DNA of 34,706 nt from Lutibacter sp. (GCF_013041805.1 NZ_JABDRI010000043.1:1-34706), one strand, 5' to 3'. Numbered from the stretch's first letter, positions 7,629 to 16,447 are shown. Notes: a model not told the origin generated them from the letters alone. Made by a program: numbers and translations.

Positions 7629-8312
7629 ATGGTTGATTATAAATATATAGAATATTTAGAACAGTTTGTAACTGATAAAAGAAAAGGTTTATTTAAAAAA
7701 GTATTGGATGAACGCACAAGACACTTTACTGTTGCGATAGAAGATATTTATCAGCCACACAATGCCAGTGCTGTTGTTAGAAGTTGTGAAATATTTGGAA
7801 TACAAGATGTTCATGTAATTCAAAATAAATATAAATTTTATGCTTCAAATCAAGTTGCGAAAGGTGCTCAAAAATGGTTAGATTTTAACCTATTTAAAGA
7901 AAAGGACACTAACAATACCTTGGCCTGCATTGATAATTTGCGAAGTAAAGGGTATCAAATTATTGCAACAACACCTCATAATGATTCTTGTGTTTTACAA
8001 GATTTTGATATTTCACAAAAGGCTGCTTTCTTTTTTGGAGTTGAAAAGGAAGGGCTGTCTAAAGATGTCATGGAAAATGCAGATGGTTATTTAAAAATTC
8101 CTATGGTTGGTTTTACAGAAAGTTTAAATATTTCTGTTGCCGCTGCCATTATTTTGCAAAGTATGAATGAAAGATTAAAAAAATCTGATGTAAACTGGCA
8201 ATTATCAGAAATAGAAAAAAATGAATTGTATTTGGTATGGCTTCAAAAATCAATTAAAAGCATTAAAAAAATTAAGGAATATTATTACTCTGAAATTGCT
8301 ACTTCATCGTAA
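7629..8312 (+). CDS. trmH: TrmH-family tRNA/rRNA 2'-O-methyltransferase
   Basis: SPOUT-class methyltransferase, probably TrmH, which makes 2'-O-methylguanosine at position 18 in the tRNA D-loop using S-adenosylmethionine. The three family motifs are present: motif 1 NASAVVRSCEIFG (Asn45, Arg51), motif 2 FFFGVEKEGLS, and motif 3 IPMVGFTESLNISVAAA, which form the trefoil knot. At 227 residues with a basic helical C-terminal tail (KSIKSIKKIKEYY), it matches the length of E. coli TrmH (229) rather than the longer RlmB type with an extra N-terminal domain. The last 14 bases overlap the convergent gene. SPOUT family is certain; tRNA Gm18 specificity is inferred. Confidence 0.88.
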   Translation: MVDYKYIEYLEQFVTDKRKGLFKKVLDERTRHFTVAIEDIYQPHNASAVVRSCEIFGIQDVHVIQNKYKFYASNQVAKGAQKWLDFNLFKEKDTNNTLACIDNLRSKGYQIIATTPHNDSCVLQDFDISQKAAFFFGVEKEGLSKDVMENADGYLKIPMVGFTESLNISVAAAIILQSMNERLKKSDVNWQLSEIEKNELYLVWLQKSIKSIKKIKEYYYSEIATSS

Positions 8313-8670
8313 TATTTTTAACAATAGCTGTTGAATCGCAGTTCACAACAGTTAAAGTAATACCTTTTAAATCGTCTTCTCCATGAATTTCATATTCATA
8401 AAAGCAAGAATCTAGCTTTACTTTATTTTTTAAATCAACATCTCCTGTCTTGAGAAGTGCTGAAATAGTAGCCGTATCTATTTTTTTTGAATTGATTAAG
8501 GCTAATGCTTCAAACGAAAATTCACGCTTTTTTACTCGAATATTTTTTAAAACTCTTGCATTGGGTCCATAATCAAAAGTCGTATTTTTCTTTCCTAAAA
8601 AGAAAGTAACTATTATAATTCCTATGGTTAATCCACCTAAAAAATAGGGTAAACGTTGTTTAAAAGTCAT
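8299..8670 (-). CDS. Small membrane-anchored protein, DUF4258-like
   Basis: A 123-residue protein starting one base after the ald stop codon at MTFKQRLPYFLGG; the longer frame to 8724 would overlap ald by 53 bases and is less likely. One N-terminal transmembrane segment (about residues 8-24, GGLTIGIIIVTFFLG) is followed by a soluble region with YGPNARVLKNIRVKKREFS, ISALLKTGDVDLKNK and VNCDSTAIVKNI. A similar protein lies beside alanine dehydrogenase in many flavobacteria and is usually labelled DUF4258; that is recalled, not searched. The function is unknown. It is the last gene of the porX-tsaE-ald cluster. Confidence 0.65.
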   Translation of the reverse strand: MTFKQRLPYFLGGLTIGIIIVTFFLGKKNTTFDYGPNARVLKNIRVKKREFSFEALALINSKKIDTATISALLKTGDVDLKNKVKLDSCFYEYEIHGEDDLKGITLTVVNCDSTAIVKNITMK

Positions 8671-8671
8671 T

Positions 8672-9874
8672 TTACAAAAACAATAAGTTAATATCTCTAA
8701 AAGGTATGTTAAACCAATCAGCAACAGTTCTGTTGGTTAAAATACCGTGGTAAAAGTACATCCCTTTTTGCAAACTTCTGTCTAATCGTGCAGCATTTTC
8801 AAATCCACCTTCTTCAGCAATACTTAATAAATAAGGCGAAAATATATTACTTATTGATACTGAGGCAGTTCTTGCAAATCTAGAAGGGATATTTGGAACA
8901 CAATAGTGAATAACTCCATGTTTTGTAAACGTGGGTTTTTTGTGTGATGTAATTTCAGAAGTGTCAAAACAGCCACCTCTATCAATACTAACATCAACTA
9001 TTACAGAACCATCTTTCATTTGTTCTACCATTTCTTCTGTTACAATAACAGGTGAACGCGATTTACCCCTTAAAGCTCCAATTGCAACATCACATCTCAT
9101 TAAAGCTTTTTGTAAAGTTTTAGTTTGTATTGTTGACGTATAAATGGCTCTACCTAAATTTTGCTGTAAACATCTTAATTTAGTAATTGAATTATCAAAA
9201 ACTTTAACATTAGCTCCTAATCCAATTGCTGATCTAGCTGCAAATTCCCCAACTGTACCGGCACCTAAAATTACAACTTCAGTTGGAGGAACACCACTAA
9301 TATTTCCAAGCAATAAACCATTTCCTTCATTATCATTACTCATAATTTCTGAAGCAATCAAAATAGAAGCTGTACCTGCAATTTCACTCAACGATTTTAC
9401 AATGGTATAAACGCCTTGTTCATCTTTAATATAATCAAAAGCCACCGCAGTAATTCGTTTACTAGCCAAGGCTTCAAAATATTTTTTAGTTTGTGTTTTT
9501 AATTGTAATGCTGAAAATAAAATACTTTGAGGGTTTATTAGTTCTATTTCATCTAATGAAGGGGGCTCAACTTTTAATATGATGTTACACCCAAAAACTT
9601 CTTTAGTATCATAAGAGATTTTTGCGCCAGCTTCAGAGTATTCATTATCTGAGTAATTAGCTCCTTCACCAGCGCCAGTTTCAATAATAAATTTATGACC
9701 TTGAACTGTTAAAGCTCCAACTGCATCAGGTGTAAGACAAACACGTTTTTCTTGATAATGGGTTTCTTTTGGAATCCCAATAACAAGTTCACCTTTTTGC
9801 TTATATACTTCTAAGGTTTCTTCTTGAGGGAGCAGTTCTTGTTTACTAAAAGGAGAAGTAGCTTTTTTACTCAT
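8672..9874 (-). CDS. ald: Alanine dehydrogenase
   Basis: Converts L-alanine to pyruvate and ammonium with NAD+. This 400-residue protein shows the N-terminal signature GIPKETHYQEKRVCLTP, then AGEGANYSDNEYSEAGA, the Rossmann NAD site VVILGAGTVGEFAARSA, and the C-terminal block HYCVPNIPSRFARTAS. It differs from the classical 370-residue enzyme by about 30 extra N-terminal residues and a C-terminal tail (FNIPFRDINLLFL), a layout common in Bacteroidota. The family also includes the related PntA transhydrogenase subunit, but no transhydrogenase partner is nearby. Its start overlaps the end of tsaE by 8 bases, so the two are translationally coupled. Confidence 0.88.
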   Translation of the reverse strand: MSKKATSPFSKQELLPQEETLEVYKQKGELVIGIPKETHYQEKRVCLTPDAVGALTVQGHKFIIETGAGEGANYSDNEYSEAGAKISYDTKEVFGCNIILKVEPPSLDEIELINPQSILFSALQLKTQTKKYFEALASKRITAVAFDYIKDEQGVYTIVKSLSEIAGTASILIASEIMSNDNEGNGLLLGNISGVPPTEVVILGAGTVGEFAARSAIGLGANVKVFDNSITKLRCLQQNLGRAIYTSTIQTKTLQKALMRCDVAIGALRGKSRSPVIVTEEMVEQMKDGSVIVDVSIDRGGCFDTSEITSHKKPTFTKHGVIHYCVPNIPSRFARTASVSISNIFSPYLLSIAEEGGFENAARLDRSLQKGMYFYHGILTNRTVADWFNIPFRDINLLFL

Positions 9875-10283
9875 TATTTTTAATTGCTATAGTTCGTTGT
9901 TGATTATTTTCTAATGTTATCTTAATGCTAACAGTTTTTAAAGGTAATAAATTTTCAACTTTGTTTGGCCATTCTATCAAACACAAACTATCACTATAAA
10001 AATATTCTTCAATTCCCATATCCATGGCTTCTTCTTCATTTTTAATTCTATAAAAGTCAAAATGGTATATTATTTTATTATCGTTGGTTTGATATTCATT
10101 CACTAAAGAAAAAGTAGGGGAACTAACGTTATCTTTAACACCTAACAGCTTCAAAATTTCTTTAATAAGTGTTGTTTTACCAACTCCCATTTCTCCATAA
10201 AAAAGTAATATATTATGTTGTGCAAGCTCTGCTACCTCTTTGGCGATTTCAGGTAATTGTTGAAGTGAGTAATTTTTGACCAT
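9867..10283 (-). CDS. tsaE: tRNA threonylcarbamoyladenosine biosynthesis ATPase TsaE
   Basis: TsaE is the ATPase that works with TsaB and TsaD to add threonylcarbamoyl to A37 of ANN-decoding tRNAs. The 138-residue protein has Walker A GEMGVGKTT (about residues 30-38), the switch-like SPTFSLVNEY, HFDFYRI, and the C-terminal LIEWPNK, all family hallmarks. It lies 12 bases after porX and overlaps ald by 8 bases; the placement with porX and ald looks like a conserved flavobacterial cluster rather than a tRNA-modification operon. Confidence 0.95.
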   Translation of the reverse strand: MVKNYSLQQLPEIAKEVAELAQHNILLFYGEMGVGKTTLIKEILKLLGVKDNVSSPTFSLVNEYQTNDNKIIYHFDFYRIKNEEEAMDMGIEEYFYSDSLCLIEWPNKVENLLPLKTVSIKITLENNQQRTIAIKNNE

Positions 10284-10295
10284 AAAATATGTAAC

Positions 10296-11846
10296 TTATT
10301 TAGGTACAAATATAGCACAAGGAATTATCATTTCCTCTAATGAAACACCTCCATGTTGGTAGGTATTTTTATAATATTTTACAAAATGATTGAAATTATT
10401 TGGGTAGGCAAAAAAGTAATCTTCTTTTGCAAAAATAAAAGAACTATTTATTGAAAGTGATGGTAATCCAATTTCTTTAGGATTTCTAATAGCGTACACT
10501 TCTTTTTCCTCATAGGTAAGACTTCTACCAGTTTTATAGCGTAAATTAGAACTGATGTTTTTATCTCCTATAACTTTTGAAGGAACCTTAGAATTTATTG
10601 TTCCGTGGTCGGTTGTAATAATTAATTTTAATCCTAAATTTTGTGCTTTTTGAATGATCTCAAGTAAAGGAGAATTAATAAACCAACTATTTGATAAAGA
10701 ACGGTAGGCCTTATCATCATTCGCAAGCTCTTTAATAACTTCCATTTCGGTTTTGGCATGTGAGAGCATATCAACAAAATTATATACAATAACCGTTAAA
10801 TCATTTTCTTTAATACTATTAAAATTATCAGCAAGCTGCTTACCCGATTTTAGATTGGTAATTTTATAGTATTCAGCTTTTATATCAACACGAAGACGTT
10901 TTAACTGCGCTTGCAAAAAATCTTCTTCATATAAGTTTTTTCCACCTTCCTCAGTATCATTTTTCCAAAGATTTGGGTGTTTTTGTTCCATTTCTAATGG
11001 CATTAATCCAGAAAAAATTGAATTTCGGGCATATTGAGTGGCTGTAGGTAAAATACTGAAATAAGGAATTTCCTCTTCTTTTTTATAGTATTTAGTAATT
11101 GTTTGCTCAATTATATAGAATTGATCATATCTCAAATTATCTATAACTACCAATAAAGTTCCTTTTGATTTATTAATTTCTGGTAGGATTACTTTTTTGA
11201 ATAAATTATTAGATAATATTGGGGCATCAGTAGAATCACCAATCCAGTCTTTATAATTTTTTTTAATAAACTTATAAAACAATGAATTAGCTTCTTGTTT
11301 TTGACTTTCAAGAATTTCAATCATTCCAGAGTCGTTAATGTTTTCTAATTCTAACTCCCAGTAAACTAGTTTTTTATATAAATCTATCCATTCTTTATAC
11401 GAATTCACCATCGCCAAATCCATTGAAATCTTTCTAAATTCTTGCTGGTAATTAGAGGATGTCTTTTCAGAAATTAATCTAGAGTGATCTAAATTCTTTT
11501 TTAAACTTAATAAAATTTGGTGTGGATTAACAGGTTTAATAAGATAATCAGCAATTTTATTACCAATAGCATCTTCCATGATATACTCTTCTTCACTTTT
11601 GGTAATCATCACAATTGGTAAATTTGCGTGTTTACTTTTAATAGCTGATAGTGTTTCTAAACCACTTAATCCAGGCATATTTTCATCTAAGAAAACCATA
11701 TCAAAGCTCTTTTCCTCACATATGTCAATCGCGTCTGCGCCATTATTACATGTTGATACAGCATACCCTTTTTTTTCTAGAAAAAGAATATGAGGCTTTA
11801 AAATATCTATTTCATCATCAACCCATAAAATGCTTATCTCATTCAT
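10296..11846 (-). CDS. porX: PorX response regulator with PglZ (alkaline-phosphatase-fold) domain
   Basis: PorX is the response regulator that, with the histidine kinase PorY, controls type IX secretion system genes in Bacteroidota. The protein has 516 residues. Residues 1-120 form a receiver domain: acidic pair Asp10-Asp11, phosphoacceptor Asp54 in VFLDENMPGLSG, Thr/Ser in MITKS, and conserved Lys in DYLIKP. There is no DNA-binding domain. Instead the C-terminal two thirds form a PglZ domain of the alkaline phosphatase superfamily, with LLVVIDNLRYDQF, LPTATQYARNSIFSGLMP, IVYNFVDMLSHAK and LIITTDHGTI providing the metal ligands. It is the first gene of a four-gene minus-strand cluster and diverges from the HD gene across 41 bases. 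No porY is in the window. Confidence 0.93.
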   Translation of the reverse strand: MNEISILWVDDEIDILKPHILFLEKKGYAVSTCNNGADAIDICEEKSFDMVFLDENMPGLSGLETLSAIKSKHANLPIVMITKSEEEYIMEDAIGNKIADYLIKPVNPHQILLSLKKNLDHSRLISEKTSSNYQQEFRKISMDLAMVNSYKEWIDLYKKLVYWELELENINDSGMIEILESQKQEANSLFYKFIKKNYKDWIGDSTDAPILSNNLFKKVILPEINKSKGTLLVVIDNLRYDQFYIIEQTITKYYKKEEEIPYFSILPTATQYARNSIFSGLMPLEMEQKHPNLWKNDTEEGGKNLYEEDFLQAQLKRLRVDIKAEYYKITNLKSGKQLADNFNSIKENDLTVIVYNFVDMLSHAKTEMEVIKELANDDKAYRSLSNSWFINSPLLEIIQKAQNLGLKLIITTDHGTINSKVPSKVIGDKNISSNLRYKTGRSLTYEEKEVYAIRNPKEIGLPSLSINSSFIFAKEDYFFAYPNNFNHFVKYYKNTYQHGGVSLEEMIIPCAIFVPK

Positions 11847-11853
11847 ATATTGT

Positions 11854-11861
11854 TATCTTTG
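11854..11861 (+). promoter_or_regulatory. -7 box of the HD phosphohydrolase gene
   Basis: TATCTTTG is an exact TAnnTTTG match 26 bases before the TTG start at 11888, within the 41-base gap between divergent genes. A start site a few bases downstream leaves a leader of about 20 bases, which supports the TTG start. Confidence 0.55.
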
Positions 11862-11887
11862 TATTTCTTTATTAAATAAATAGTGTT

Positions 11888-13117
11888 TTGACCGAAAAAA
11901 AAACGAACAAACTTAAAATATTAAACGATCCAATTTACGGTTTTATTACAATACCAAGTACATTAATTTGTGATTTAATAGATCACCCTTATTTTCAGCG
12001 TTTAAGACGTATTTCACAAATGGGTTTATCTCATTTAGTATATCCTGGAGCTCATCATACGAGATTTCATCACGCCATTGGTAGTATGCATTTAATGCAA
12101 AAAGCAATTCGTAATTTAAGATTAAAAGAAGTAGCAATTTCAGATGAAGAGGCGAATGCTTTATGTATTGCAATTTTATTACATGATATTGGTCATGGTG
12201 CTTTTTCGCATGCATTGGAACAAAGTATTGTAACTGGAATTCATCACGAAGCAATTTCATTAAAGTTTATGGAAGTCTTGAATGAGGAATTTAATGGACA
12301 ATTATCATTAGCAATCACCATTTTTACACAAAATTATCATAGAAAATTTTTGTATCAGTTAATATCAAGTCAGCTTGACATGGATAGACTAGATTATTTA
12401 AATAGAGACAGTTTTTATACCGGTGTTGCCGAGGGTAATATTAGCTCTGAACGATTAATAACAATGCTTAATGTTAAAAATGATAATTTAGTTATTGAAG
12501 AAAAAGGAATATATTCTGTTGAAAAATTTATAGTTGCAAGAAGATTAATGTATTGGCAGGTGTATTTGCACAAAACAGGATTAGTTGCTGAAAAATTATT
12601 GGGAAAAATTTTAAAGAGAGCAAAAGAATTGACGTTATTAGGTGAGAAATTGCCAGCTAGTAAGGCATTTACATATTTTTTGCAAAGGCAAATTAGTGAA
12701 GATAACTTTACAAACGAAACGTTAAAAACTTTCGCAAAACTAGACGATTATGATGTGTTTTCTGCTATTAAAGAATGGATTTCACACGAAGATATAGTTA
12801 TTTCAAGACTTTCAGAAAGTTTGATAAATAGAATATTACCTAAAATAATTCTACAAAAAGAACCATTTACTTCAACTCAAATAAATGATATTAAACAAAA
12901 GATAAAGGATAAGTTTAAATTCACTGATTCTGAACTAGATTATTTTGTATATCATGGTAAAATTGAAAATCAGGCTTATGATGCAACAAAAAACAATATT
13001 CAAATCTTGTATAAGAACGGAAGAATAAAGGATGTTACAGAGGCTTCAGACCACTTAAATTTGCAAGCATTGTCAATTCCAGTCACGAAGTATTATATAT
13101 GCTACCCTAAGAAATAG
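11888..13117 (+). CDS. HD-domain phosphohydrolase (dNTPase/SAMHD1-like)
   Basis: A 409-residue soluble member of the HD superfamily of metal-dependent phosphohydrolases, nearest in layout to the SAMHD1/dNTPase branch. Visible marks: NDPIYGFITIPS and RLRRISQMGLSHLVYPGA at the N-terminus, the first metal His in TRFHHAIGSMHLM, the HD pair His99-Asp100 in LLHDIGHGAFSHALE, and the distal Asp in LDMDRLDYLNRDSFYTG. The start is TTG at 11888: an in-frame TAA lies at 11873 and no ATG occurs in between, and the first internal Met would remove conserved sequence. The substrate is unknown; dNTP hydrolysis is a family-level guess. Confidence 0.85.
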   Translation: MTEKKTNKLKILNDPIYGFITIPSTLICDLIDHPYFQRLRRISQMGLSHLVYPGAHHTRFHHAIGSMHLMQKAIRNLRLKEVAISDEEANALCIAILLHDIGHGAFSHALEQSIVTGIHHEAISLKFMEVLNEEFNGQLSLAITIFTQNYHRKFLYQLISSQLDMDRLDYLNRDSFYTGVAEGNISSERLITMLNVKNDNLVIEEKGIYSVEKFIVARRLMYWQVYLHKTGLVAEKLLGKILKRAKELTLLGEKLPASKAFTYFLQRQISEDNFTNETLKTFAKLDDYDVFSAIKEWISHEDIVISRLSESLINRILPKIILQKEPFTSTQINDIKQKIKDKFKFTDSELDYFVYHGKIENQAYDATKNNIQILYKNGRIKDVTEASDHLNLQALSIPVTKYYICYPKK

Positions 13118-13137
13118 GTAGAATTCAACTTTTTAAT

Positions 13138-13145
13138 TACTTTTG
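13138..13145 (+). promoter_or_regulatory. -7 box immediately before lpxD
   Basis: TACTTTTG matches TAnnTTTG and ends 6 bases before the lpxD ATG. A start site at the usual distance would fall on or next to the ATG, implying a leaderless or nearly leaderless message. Confidence 0.5.
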
Positions 13146-13151
13146 CATTTA

Positions 13152-14186
13152 ATGAAGTTTACAGCAAATCAAATAGCGGAAATTTTAGAAGGTGAAATAG
13201 ATGGAGACAAAAATGTTGAAGTTTATAAATTATCTAAAATTGAAGAAGGTGAAGACGGATCGTTGACCTTTCTTTCAAACCCAAAATACACACAGTACAT
13301 TTATTCTACAAAGGCTTCAGTCACCATTGTAAATAAAAGCTTTATCCCAGAAAGTACAATTAATACTACACTTATAAAAGTTGAAGATGCCTATAAAGCA
13401 TTTTCAAAACTATTAGCGTTTTATGATGAGGTAAAATCTAATAAATCAGGAATTGAAACTCCATCATATGTTAGTGAGACTTCAAGAATTGGTAAAAATT
13501 TGTATGTGGGAGCTTTTGCATATATTGGTAATAATGTTATTATTGGAGATAATGTAAAAATTTATCCAAATGTATATATTGGTGATAATGTAGTACTTAA
13601 AGACAATACTACAATTTTTGCTGGCGCTAAAATATATTCAGAAACTATTATTGGCAAGAGCTGTACCATACATGCCGGAGCTATTATTGGTGCAGATGGA
13701 TTTGGTTTTGCACCAAATGAGGAAGGAGTTTATAGTAAAGTACCTCAAATAGGAAATGTTATTATTGAAGATTTTGTAGATATTGGAGCGGTAACCACAA
13801 TTGACAGAGCCACGTTAGGATCAACAATAATAAGGAAAGGTGTTAAGTTAGATAATCAAATTCAAGTAGCGCATAATGTTGAAATAGGTTCAAATACAGT
13901 AATTGCAGCCCAAACAGGTATTGCAGGTTCAACCAAAATTGGTGAAAATTGTATGATAGGAGGACAAGTTGGTATAGTTGGCCATATTAGTATTGGAAAT
14001 AATGTTAGAATCCAAGCGCAATCAGGAATTTCCAGAAATATAGCTGATAATGATGTTATACAAGGAACTCCAGCTATTGGGTATTCAGATTATAATAAAT
14101 CATACGTATACTTTAAAAGATTGCCCGAATTAGTAGGGAAGATAAACCAATTAGAAAAAGAAATAATAGCTTTAAAAGAGAAATAA
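13152..14186 (+). CDS. lpxD: UDP-3-O-(3-hydroxyacyl)glucosamine N-acyltransferase LpxD
   Basis: Third enzyme of lipid A synthesis; it adds a hydroxyacyl chain to the 2-amine of UDP-3-O-acylglucosamine. The protein has 344 residues from the ATG (MKFTANQIAEILEGEI); the TTG nine bases upstream lies in the promoter box and is rejected. The N-terminal uridine-binding domain (residues 1-100, LTFLSNPKY) is followed by left-handed beta-helix hexapeptide repeats, the catalytic His241 in QVAHNVEIG, and the C-terminal helix ending PELVGKINQLEKEIIALK. It is followed with no spacer by lpxC-fabZ, then lpxA, so all three are co-transcribed. Confidence 0.95.
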   Translation: MKFTANQIAEILEGEIDGDKNVEVYKLSKIEEGEDGSLTFLSNPKYTQYIYSTKASVTIVNKSFIPESTINTTLIKVEDAYKAFSKLLAFYDEVKSNKSGIETPSYVSETSRIGKNLYVGAFAYIGNNVIIGDNVKIYPNVYIGDNVVLKDNTTIFAGAKIYSETIIGKSCTIHAGAIIGADGFGFAPNEEGVYSKVPQIGNVIIEDFVDIGAVTTIDRATLGSTIIRKGVKLDNQIQVAHNVEIGSNTVIAAQTGIAGSTKIGENCMIGGQVGIVGHISIGNNVRIQAQSGISRNIADNDVIQGTPAIGYSDYNKSYVYFKRLPELVGKINQLEKEIIALKEK

Positions 14187-15584
14187 ATGAGTAGTAAACA
14201 AAAAACAATAAAAAAAGAGGTAACACTTTCAGGAGTTGGTTTACATACAGGAAACAAAGTTACAATGACATTTAAACCTGCTCCAATAAACTACGGATAT
14301 GCTTTTGTTCGAATAGACTTGGAAGGATCTCCTATTATTGAAGCAAGTGCAGAATATGTAATTAATACTCAAAGAGGTACCAATTTAGAAAAGAAAGGTG
14401 TATTTGTAAATACGTCAGAACATGTGCTAGCTGCCGTTGTTGCTTTAGGTATAGATAATATATGTATTGAGATAAATGCGGCTGAGCCTCCTATTATGGA
14501 TGGATCGTCAAAACATTTTATTGAAGCCATTGAGAAAGCAGGAATCGTTGAGCAAGAGGCCGAAAGAGATGAGTATGTTGTAAAGGATATTATTTCATAT
14601 AAAGACGAGGTTACAGGAAGTGAAATTATTTTAATGCCATCAGATGAGTATCAAATAACTGCAATGGTAGATTTTGGCACAAAAGTATTGGGCACACAAA
14701 ATGCTACACTTAATAAATTATCTGATTTTAAAAATGAAATTGCTGATGCTAGAACATTTAGCTTTCTTCATGAGTTAGAAATGCTTTTAGATCATAATTT
14801 AATTCAAGGTGGAGATCTCAATAACGCCATAGTCTATGTGGATAAAGAAATTTCCGACGAAACCATGAATAAGCTTAAAAAGGCTTTTAATAAAGAAAAT
14901 TTAACGGTAAAAGCGAACGGAATTCTTGATAATTTAACATTGAGATGGGCGAATGAAGCGGCAAGGCATAAATTACTTGACGTGATTGGTGATTTAGCGC
15001 TGGTAGGTACTAGAATTAGAGGTAAAGTAATTGCGAATAAACCCGGCCATCTGGTAAATACTGTTTTTGCAAAAAAACTACAAAAAATAATAAAACACGA
15101 AAAAAGAAATAACGTACCAAAATACGATCTAGATCAGCCACCATTAATGGATATTCATAAAATCATGAGTATCCTACCGCATAGACCACCCTTTTTATTA
15201 ATTGATAGAATTCTAGAATTGTCTGATTCACACGTAGTTGGAATGAAAAATGTGACAATGAATGAACCTTTTTTTGTAGGTCATTTTCCTGATGCACCGG
15301 TAATGCCGGGAGTTCTACAAGTTGAAGCAATGGCTCAATGTGGTGGTGTATTGGTGTTAAGTTCAGTACCTGACCCAGAAAATTATTTAACCTACTTTAT
15401 GAAAATGGATAAAGTAAAGTTTAAACAAAAAGTACTACCTGGAGATACGTTAATATTTAGAGCAGAATTAATTACTCCTATAAGAAGAGGAATTTGCCAT
15501 ATGCAAGCTTGTGGTTATGCAAATGGAAAATTAGTTGTAGAAGCTGAATTAATGGCACAAATTGCAAAAAAACCTACTGAATAA
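14187..15584 (+). CDS. lpxC/fabZ: LpxC-FabZ fusion: UDP-3-O-acyl-GlcNAc deacetylase / 3-hydroxyacyl-ACP dehydratase
   Basis: A bifunctional 465-residue enzyme typical of Bacteroidota. Residues 1 to about 305 are LpxC, the zinc deacetylase committing to lipid A: LSGVGLHTGNKV, Glu78-His79 in NTSEHVLAAV, EPPIMDGSSKHF, the central ARTFSFLHE, and the second zinc pair in ARHKLLDVIGDL. Residues about 320-465 are FabZ, the dehydratase of fatty acid elongation: LMDIHKIMSILPHRPPFLLID, the catalytic His366 in GHFPDAPVMPGVLQVEAMAQ, and the Glu in VEAMAQ. The fusion joins two steps competing for 3-hydroxyacyl-ACP. The ATG follows the lpxD stop directly, and the stop overlaps the lpxA start (TAATG). Confidence 0.96.
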   Translation: MSSKQKTIKKEVTLSGVGLHTGNKVTMTFKPAPINYGYAFVRIDLEGSPIIEASAEYVINTQRGTNLEKKGVFVNTSEHVLAAVVALGIDNICIEINAAEPPIMDGSSKHFIEAIEKAGIVEQEAERDEYVVKDIISYKDEVTGSEIILMPSDEYQITAMVDFGTKVLGTQNATLNKLSDFKNEIADARTFSFLHELEMLLDHNLIQGGDLNNAIVYVDKEISDETMNKLKKAFNKENLTVKANGILDNLTLRWANEAARHKLLDVIGDLALVGTRIRGKVIANKPGHLVNTVFAKKLQKIIKHEKRNNVPKYDLDQPPLMDIHKIMSILPHRPPFLLIDRILELSDSHVVGMKNVTMNEPFFVGHFPDAPVMPGVLQVEAMAQCGGVLVLSSVPDPENYLTYFMKMDKVKFKQKVLPGDTLIFRAELITPIRRGICHMQACGYANGKLVVEAELMAQIAKKPTE

Positions 15585-16366
15585 TGAATCAACCTTTAGC
15601 ATATATACATCCAGGAGCAAAAATAGCAACTAATGTAGTCGTAGAACCTTTTACAACAATTCATAATGATGTTATTATTGGATCGGGAACTTGGATTGGT
15701 TCTAATGTAACAATTATGGAAGGCGCAAGAATTGGTAAGAATTGTAGAATTTTTCCAGGTGCTGTAATTTCTGCAATTCCACAAGATTTAAAATTTGATG
15801 GTGAAGATTCTCTAGCTATTATTGGTGATAATACTACAATAAGAGAGTGTGTTACAGTTAATAGAGGTACTAAAGCATTAGGTAAAACTCAAATAGGAGA
15901 TAACTGTTTAATTATGGCGACTTCTCACGTTGCACATGATTGTATCGTTGGGAATAATTGTATTCTAGCGAATGGTTCAATTGTAGCAGGTCATGTAACA
16001 ATAGGAAATTTTGCAATTTTAAGCGGTTTAGTGGCTGTTCATCAATTTATTCATATAGGAGAGCATGCGATGGTTTCTGGTGGGTCACTAGTAAGAAAAG
16101 ACGTTCCACCTTTCACAAAGGCCGGAAAAGAGCCATTGTCTTATATAGGTATTAATTCAATAGGTCTTAGAAGGAGAGGTTTTGAAACAGAAAAAATTAG
16201 AGAAATTCAAGATATTTTTAGATTACTCTACCAAAAAAATTATAATACCTCTCAAGCGTTAGAAAAAATTGAAGCTGAAATGGAAGCAACAAAAGAAAGA
16301 GATCAAATTTTGTTGTTTATAAAAAACTCACAAAGAGGAATCATGAAGGGCTATACAGGGAGTTAA
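15584..16366 (+). CDS. lpxA: Acyl-ACP--UDP-N-acetylglucosamine O-acyltransferase LpxA
   Basis: First enzyme of lipid A synthesis, transferring a 3-hydroxyacyl chain from ACP to UDP-GlcNAc. The 260-residue protein consists of hexapeptide repeats (IHPGAKIATNVVVEPFTTI, IGSGTWIGSNVTIMEGARIG), the active site SHVAHDCIVGNN with catalytic His118 (the counterpart of E. coli His125), and HQFIHIGEHAMVSGGSLVRK. The C-terminal helical domain begins near GINSIGLRRRGF. Its start codon overlaps the lpxC-fabZ stop, indicating coupled translation. Confidence 0.97.
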   Translation: MNQPLAYIHPGAKIATNVVVEPFTTIHNDVIIGSGTWIGSNVTIMEGARIGKNCRIFPGAVISAIPQDLKFDGEDSLAIIGDNTTIRECVTVNRGTKALGKTQIGDNCLIMATSHVAHDCIVGNNCILANGSIVAGHVTIGNFAILSGLVAVHQFIHIGEHAMVSGGSLVRKDVPPFTKAGKEPLSYIGINSIGLRRRGFETEKIREIQDIFRLLYQKNYNTSQALEKIEAEMEATKERDQILLFIKNSQRGIMKGYTGS

Positions 16367-16381
16367 CTTTAAAATTCTTAT

Positions 16382-16401
16382 TGTAAGTTAATTAAGTTAC
16401 A
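16382..16401. repeat. Imperfect 20-bp palindrome upstream of efp
   Basis: TGTAAGTTAATTAAGTTACA is symmetric at 18 of 20 positions and lies 46 bases before the efp start. It could be an operator, but A/T-rich palindromes arise easily in this genome and no regulator gene is adjacent. Confidence 0.3.
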
Positions 16402-16447
16402 TTACTTCAATTAAATAATTAGCAAAAAATTAAAATTAAATAATAAA

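Noticed and set aside
8671-8724. Upstream start for the DUF4258-like protein, overlapping ald by 53 bases
   Set aside because: The ATG at 8670 directly after the ald stop gives a standard N-terminus with a transmembrane segment; the longer form adds residues encoded inside ald.
11888-11890. Later ATG (residue 45) as start of the HD protein
   Set aside because: It would remove conserved N-terminal sequence (NDPIYGFITIPS), and the promoter box position supports the TTG.
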